DNA from: Ilyonectria destructans
Lineage: Eukaryota > Ascomycota > Sordariomycetes > Hypocreales > Nectriaceae
Length of the DNA stretch: 34,350 nucleotides
Reading direction: 5' to 3'
NCBI GenBank assembly: GCA_020740775.1
Contig: JAHEWK010000056.1
Location: forward strand, 1 to 34,350
Positions 29,717 to 34,350 of the stretch are shown piece after piece. Each line of letters starts with the position of its first letter. Within the stretch, counting starts at the first letter, position 1. Both the position numbers and the translations under genes were made by a program. The notes beneath the pieces were generated by a model, which was given only the letters and a program-made list of their open reading frames with translations, did no database searches and had not been told where the DNA came from.

Positions 29717-31762
29717 CTAAAATCAGCTGGGGTAATGGAGGAATGGAAGAGAATACTGTCAACTAGGAGAGAGGAATATAAAAAAACCATCAACGAGAGG
29801 GAAACGGCGGTAATCTTTATATGCATGAGTGCGTGGCAGTTTAGACTTTCTTAAAACTGATGGAAGAGGGTGACGCCACTGTGTGCGATGCCCTCCTCCC
29901 TGCTGGCCGGCAAGTGGAAGATAGCAATCTATACTGACACTTGGGACTTTAAATGCGCCTTTCTCTGTGAGCATTTCAGGTTTGTACTGATGCTTCTCTC
30001 TCCTGTCGTAAGCGGCTCGTCGCACCGCTCAATCACTGGCTCCTAATTCGTTTTCTTGCGCTCTGTTTGAGGATAGTTGAGATGTCGTGATCGAGGACTC
30101 TCCAGACAGGCTTGGGACTCCGGCCGTAGGCCGTGGCAGATTCCGCTGCATGACCTCGAGAGGGGCAGCTCCCTCGGACGAGCACCCTCGCGGGATTTGA
30201 AGGGCCTAGTCGCTCTTGGCCGCCACCAAAACGTGGCGGCGAGGGTCTGCGCCACGGGTCTACGCAATCTTGGGGCCGCTGGGAGGAGGGAATCCCGAAA
30301 TCCGGCTTCGACTCATCTCCTCAGTGCCACGGAGGTTACAACCGCGTACCCGGCCCCACACCACCCTATCATAACATGAGTACGAGGCGAGTACCGAGGA
30401 TCTTACTTGATGAGCTTGTAGATTAAGGCGTGATATGCAATACTGATAAGTGCGGGTACTTTTACAAATGTATGAGAATAGGTGGCAGCTAATGTATCTT
30501 TGCTGTTGCGTGTTTCAATTGGGCCGACCCCTGCTCTTGGTACCAGGTTGCAGCCTGCGTGGCACTGAGGAGATAGGTCGAGCTCGTGGGTTTCCAGAAA
30601 CAAGTCTTGCGCTAACGTATGTAGTACTTCCCCAAGCTCCCTCAGTCGACATGTGGAGCCCGGGCATGCTTGATGGTCAGTATCAAAGGCTCGTCGCCCT
30701 TCATTCCCGGCGTACATGGTCCAGGCTCTGCGTGAAGCAGTGTGACGCCTTGCTGCGGACTGCACGAGTGACGAAGCCGCCTCCGCATAATCGCGGAGGC
30801 AAGCGGATGGCAGACCCAGAAAGAGTCAGAGCTAAGAGGCGTTACGAACTCTCCTTAATGCAGCCCAACACATGGATGACGCTGAGGCTTGTCTGGAAAA
30901 TGCAGGGCGTGGTGCTTTTTCTCGCCTGGCTGAATAAGCTTCGGGGACTGGTCGCATGACAGTCCGTCCGCCCTACCCCTGCGAGGGATAAGGCTTAGCA
31001 GTAAGGTTGTCAGGGTGTGTGTCAGGGCGTGTGTGGGCCTCCTTTCATACATATCCTCCTTTGCGAGGTGCCGCATCAAAGGTCCCTTGTCCAACAGCCA
31101 TCATCCGTAATAGTGACGAAGTGGTGTATAACCAGCTGCCCGTAACGGGCTTATTCATCTGCCGCTGCAGAGTTTCGGCATTCACAAGTCAAGTGGTGAG
31201 CCTCAACGTTACATCTAGCATTGGGGCGCATTCAGCCCGCACTCAGGTCTTTACATAATCTTCTCCCTGACATGTGAATGCGACAGTATAACTTATTAGA
31301 GTTGTGTTCTTGAAAAATGGATTGTCTCGTTTTAAACCCACGTCCGGGCGCGCGAAAGCAAAAGAAAGAAGACCAGAAACAGGATGCTGATTTCGAAATA
31401 TACCTGAGCCATTAATATCAATAGGCAGAAGCAGATCTTGTGCCTCTTAAGTGCTGACTTGTGATAGCACATCTACTATATTCCAGGTTGTTTGTATACT
31501 TTTATGAGTTCTTGCCCTAACCTTTGACTCGGTAGAACTCCAATTCAGAGCTGGAATGGTTCCTCCGATCTCAGTAATGAGAACCAAATTTGGAGGATGA
31601 TCTTGCATGGGACTAGCGGCGGTCTTAGTTCTTAAGGATTTTGCGCCTTGTAACACGATAGGCTAATTTGAAATAGCGATGAAACACAAGATCAAGAATA
31701 AGGGGTAGACGTTATAGAGCCCCTCCAACCCCATGGGGTGAAATCAAGCCCAAACGACGTAC
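29717..31762. other. Gene-poor region, nothing recognised except a hairpin
   Basis: Two kilobases, partly GC-rich (30080-30320), with overlapping domain-free open frames on both strands. A perfect 8-bp hairpin, GCCTCCGC-ATAATC-GCGGAGGC, lies at 30779-30800. No RNA gene or transposon end is recognised. Confidence 0.35.
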
Positions 31763-31935
31763 AAGTACCTGGGCCTTAATCATGGATGCCACCCTCTCGT
31801 GGAAACACCACATAGACGGAACAACCCAAGGTCTCCAAGACGATAACCGCTCTTGGCTACCTGGCAGCTCGACATGGGGTCAGGGGTCTGTATTACCCAC
31901 TTCTATCCACAACCACCTTAACAGTGATGGAATAA
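31763..31935 (+). mobile_element. LINE (Tad-like) reverse-transcriptase fragment, frameshifted
   Basis: Three short frames in a row read KYLGL (31763-31777), IMDATLSWKHHIDGTTQ (31779-31829) and VSKTITALGYLAARHGVRGL...TLTVME (31831-31935). Together they match the C-terminal reverse-transcriptase segment of non-LTR retrotransposons (KYLGxxxDxxLxWxxHI, then a K-x-x-x-ALxxL helix). Each junction needs one extra base, so the copy is dead. No other part of the element is seen. Confidence 0.6.
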
Positions 31936-32324
31936 CTTACTAAGCCGACCTGACATTGAATTGACAGAAATAGAGCCTATATATCAACGTAGATGCCATC
32001 TACGGTAATGCAAAACGCCTCAAACACCACAGAGGATCAAAGATATCCCGCCAGCATCAGCCTCACAATCCCTCAACGCCATCATCAGACCATCCACCCC
32101 TATCTCCCTCATCAACTTGTTAGCCTAGTTCATCTCGCGCTCACAGGATAGATTAGTGGGAACAGCTTGCTCCAGGATGATAGAATCGAAAACGTAGCCC
32201 AGATACAGACATCCGATTTAGATGGAAAGCATTTGTGATCCCCACCACCCCAAACCCTAACAACTCTCATCCTGACGCCATCCCTCCTACAGTATGTCTC
32301 GTGTAGCACCGGGCATTAGACAAG
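31936..32324. other. Spacer between LINE fragment and LITAF gene
   Basis: No gene is supported; it may contain further unrecognisable LINE sequence and the 3' flank of the LITAF gene. Confidence 0.35.
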
Positions 32325-33074
32325 CTACCCATGATAACGAACCTCAGTGCTCCCGCTGCGGTGCCAAATAGCGAGCGTGATGCCGCACTGGGACTGGATC
32401 ACGTCAGATCAAACACAGACACCAAGTTCAAGGGGGGTAATCAATACCTGTCCGCATTTATGCTCGACATCCTTACAATCGTTTAGAAGGTATGGAATAC
32501 AGCCTAAGCAGAATACAAAGCAAAGAGCAGCAGCCCAGCCACTCAAGCCAATTAGCTACAGACACTAGGCCCATGCGTCCTCAATATATCCTTACTGGGT
32601 GGTATTGCCAACTATAAAGTTAGTTACGGTCATGCCCCGCTGCCCACAGCTAGGGCAGTCCACTGGGGCGGGGGTTCGACCAAGAGCCGAAATCGGAGCC
32701 GCGGTCCTATATGGTGGCCTTACGAAAGGCATCTGGACTACCTGGGCGGCGTTCATGCCTGGTGCGACGACTCCCTGCTGCCCTGGATATGTCACAGATT
32801 GGAGAGGGAACAATTGTGCTGCTGAGGTACGGTTCCTGCATATTGCGCGGGCAACAATTGTTGTTGAGGTAAGACTCCTGGTTGAGCCTGGATGAAGCTT
32901 TGATGAGGGACGGTGATACAAGACACAGGGTCGGTGGTATGAATCGGGTAGTTGGAGTAGGCGGGTGCCGGGTTGGTGGGCACAGGCTTTTCAACTATTC
33001 CGAGGTAATTAGTGCAGGTATTTAAAAAAGTCGAGCCGCAGAGGGGTATATTACGCACCATTATCGCTCTCCAT
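32325..33074 (-). CDS. LITAF-domain protein, 172 aa, 5 exons
   Basis: Exons 33074-33059, 32994-32831, 32777-32596, 32541-32448 and 32387-32325 join in phase to 172 aa plus TAG; the first exon is only 16 nt. Residues 1-95 are Pro/Gln-rich and disordered. The LITAF domain follows: CPSC (101-104), a hydrophobic stretch WAAALCFVFCLGCIPYLL (123-140), DCKDVEHKC and HKCGQCG (148-154), ending WHRSGSTEV. Two CxxC knuckles bind zinc while the hydrophobic part dips into the cytosolic face of endosomal or plasma membranes. LITAF-type proteins work in endosomal sorting. The third exon boundary (acceptor at 32778) is the least certain. The zinc ligands are complete, so the gene is probably functional. Confidence 0.85.
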
Positions 33075-34137
33075 TTTGCTAGTGTTAGTGTATAATGGCG
33101 TCCGGTTCGTTGGTGTCGTGTCAAGAGGAAAAGAAGTGAGGCGAGAAAAGGAGAACCCGAGGAGAGACTCTAATAATGGAAGTCTCCAATGGCCATTCTT
33201 ATACCACTCCGAAGGACTCCGGCGACATTCCGTAGAGAAACAAAACCTTGATGCAGCGAGCTGGTGTGGCTCCACGTAAGACGAGTAGGCCGACGGCTGA
33301 AGAACAGCCTAGGGAGCTGGACTGTCAGAGTGATCGGATGAACCCAGCTATGAGGAAGAGGGCTTGTCAAGACAAGGGTTCTGGCCATTCAAGCACAACT
33401 ATTCAACCCCCCTTTTGTGAATTTTAGTGCGAAGTTAATCAGGCAAAAAGGGGATTGGAGCATGCTAGGCACCCCAACGCCACTGGCAGGCCTGCCAACC
33501 AGTGATAAGATCGGCTTTCGCTTAAACTCAGCCTAGGAGGGGATAAGTAACAGACCAACAAACGCTCAAGGGTTGGGAGTGTTTAAAGTGTAAATGCTGC
33601 GGCCCGTGGCGGCGCCCGTGACTGCACACTCGCCAAGGTTGACACCGCCACAGTAATGGGATATCCTGTGGCTTGCAAAGTGTAGCCAAGGCGCCGCCGT
33701 CTGCGGAATTCCTTCGTCATTTGAGGGGTCGGAGGGGCGAAATCCCCAGCACAACGTCATCTCATGGCGTGGCAAGGCACCCTCAGGGCTAGGGTGAATA
33801 AAAATAAAATTGAGTTGGGGGAGAGGTCCTCATGAGGAGCATAGAGCTCATCGACGACCAACTGGGAGGGGACGGCATGAACGCCTGTGTTGTGTCGTCA
33901 CGATGCCTCGAGTGTAACGTTCTGGGCTGACCTGCCCATTTCCACTTCAGGCTCTATGTCGAGATTGAGATTCTGGGGTGAGGAAGACTCTGCTGTCCAA
34001 GGGCGACATGTGTAACGTAGATGATGAAGGCGTGGTGCCCTGCGACTTGCTCTGGCGAGAATGCACCTGGCCGGCGAGAGTGCGCCACCAGTTGCGACAG
34101 GTGAGCCCCGGACGGCCAGGTATGCGCGATGGTATAG
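33075..34137. other. Gene-poor region right of LITAF
   Basis: The left end would carry the LITAF promoter. The remaining kilobase shows no supported gene. An 88-codon minus-strand frame at 33954-34220 partly overlaps the amine oxidase relic and is treated as a shadow. Confidence 0.35.
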
Positions 34138-34350
34138 CTGCCCGGCGGTAGCCTAGAGTTCAAGGACGGCCGCATCTTCGATATCGTCAACCCCAACGTC
34201 GAGAACAAGGTATCCCTCACGCCAACCGGCTACAAGCTCGTGCCCCCCGCTCCGGGATGCTCCTCGCCACGGCATCAAGTCCTGGGTCAAGGACCGCAAC
34301 TACCTCGTCAACGACGACATCGTCATCTGGCACACCTTCGGCTTTACGCA
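34138..34350 (+). pseudogene. Copper amine oxidase fragment, frameshifted, cut by window end
   Basis: Frame 1 reads LPGGSLEFKDGRIFDIVNPN and VSLTPTGYKLVPPAP. Continuation needs a shift to MLLATASS and then another frame gives HGIKSWVKDRNYLVNDDIVI and WHTFGFT up to the window edge. Order and sequence match the catalytic-domain part of fungal copper amine oxidases, where the VNPN and GYKLVP blocks and the D-D-x-V-x-W-H-T-F block are normally tens of residues further apart. So an internal deletion and at least two frame shifts are present. Upstream in frame is a stop at 34135-34137. Confidence 0.65.

Noticed and set aside
30450..30959. 169-codon plus-strand frame
   Set aside because: Basic, domain-free and overlapped by a 120-codon frame on the other strand; no splice-linked exons were found.

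Overview
The window looks like nuclear DNA of a filamentous ascomycete (Pezizomycotina). The genes carry short spliceosomal introns (about 45-95 nt, GT...AG, CTAAC/CTGAC-like branch sites). The protein families are typical of these fungi: a HET-like membrane protein, an 8-Cys CFEM-type surface protein, NmrA-like, SUR7/claudin-like, LITAF and DHA1 MFS. There are also AT-rich islands with transition mutations of the kind made by repeat-induced point mutation (RIP). No bacterial operon structure or ribosome binding sites are present. The species cannot be named from the sequence alone.

Layout. 1-2471 is mostly gene-free and holds a 35-bp tandem duplication. 2472-6377 (+) is a seven-exon gene for a 1186-aa multi-spanning membrane protein with a diverged HET-like region. 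8473-9107 (-) encodes a short Ser/Thr/Pro-rich single-pass membrane protein. 9690-11762 (+) is a five-exon DHA1-type MFS transporter with two NPFxD endocytosis motifs. 12189-12443 (+) is a possible tiny spliced gene. 12897-14510 (+) is a six-exon secreted glycoprotein, probably GPI-anchored.

14924-18050 is a small island bracketed by two direct copies of an intron-containing tRNA-Ala(AGC) gene whose mature sequences are identical. Between them lie a decayed reading frame that runs into one tRNA, an intronless NYN-OST-HTH gene of bacterial look (15901-16668, -), and an AT-rich RIP-like stretch. 18667-19759 (-) is an NmrA-like oxidoreductase and 20193-21152 (-) a four-span SUR7/claudin-like protein.

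22435-24675 is a nested transposon graveyard. A RIP-degraded element with about 27-bp terminal inverted repeats contains a solo LTR (5-bp target duplication) and a complete 695-bp miniature LTR element (two 192-bp LTRs, 5-bp target duplication). 24869-25878 (-) is a CFEM-type surface protein whose spliced and unspliced messages end in different hydrophobic tails. From about 27.4 kb to the end the DNA is a cemetery: a HET-protein 5' end, a fungal NLR repeat block, a LINE reverse-transcriptase fragment and a copper amine oxidase fragment, all broken. One intact five-exon LITAF gene (32325-33074, -) sits among them. This accessory or subtelomere-like character is an inference; no telomere repeats are present.

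The intact genes are mostly membrane or surface proteins and do not form an evident pathway or biosynthetic cluster. All exon models were built by hand from frame continuity and splice signals. Those for the HET-like, MFS, NmrA-like, SUR7-like, GPI-type, CFEM and LITAF genes keep phase throughout.
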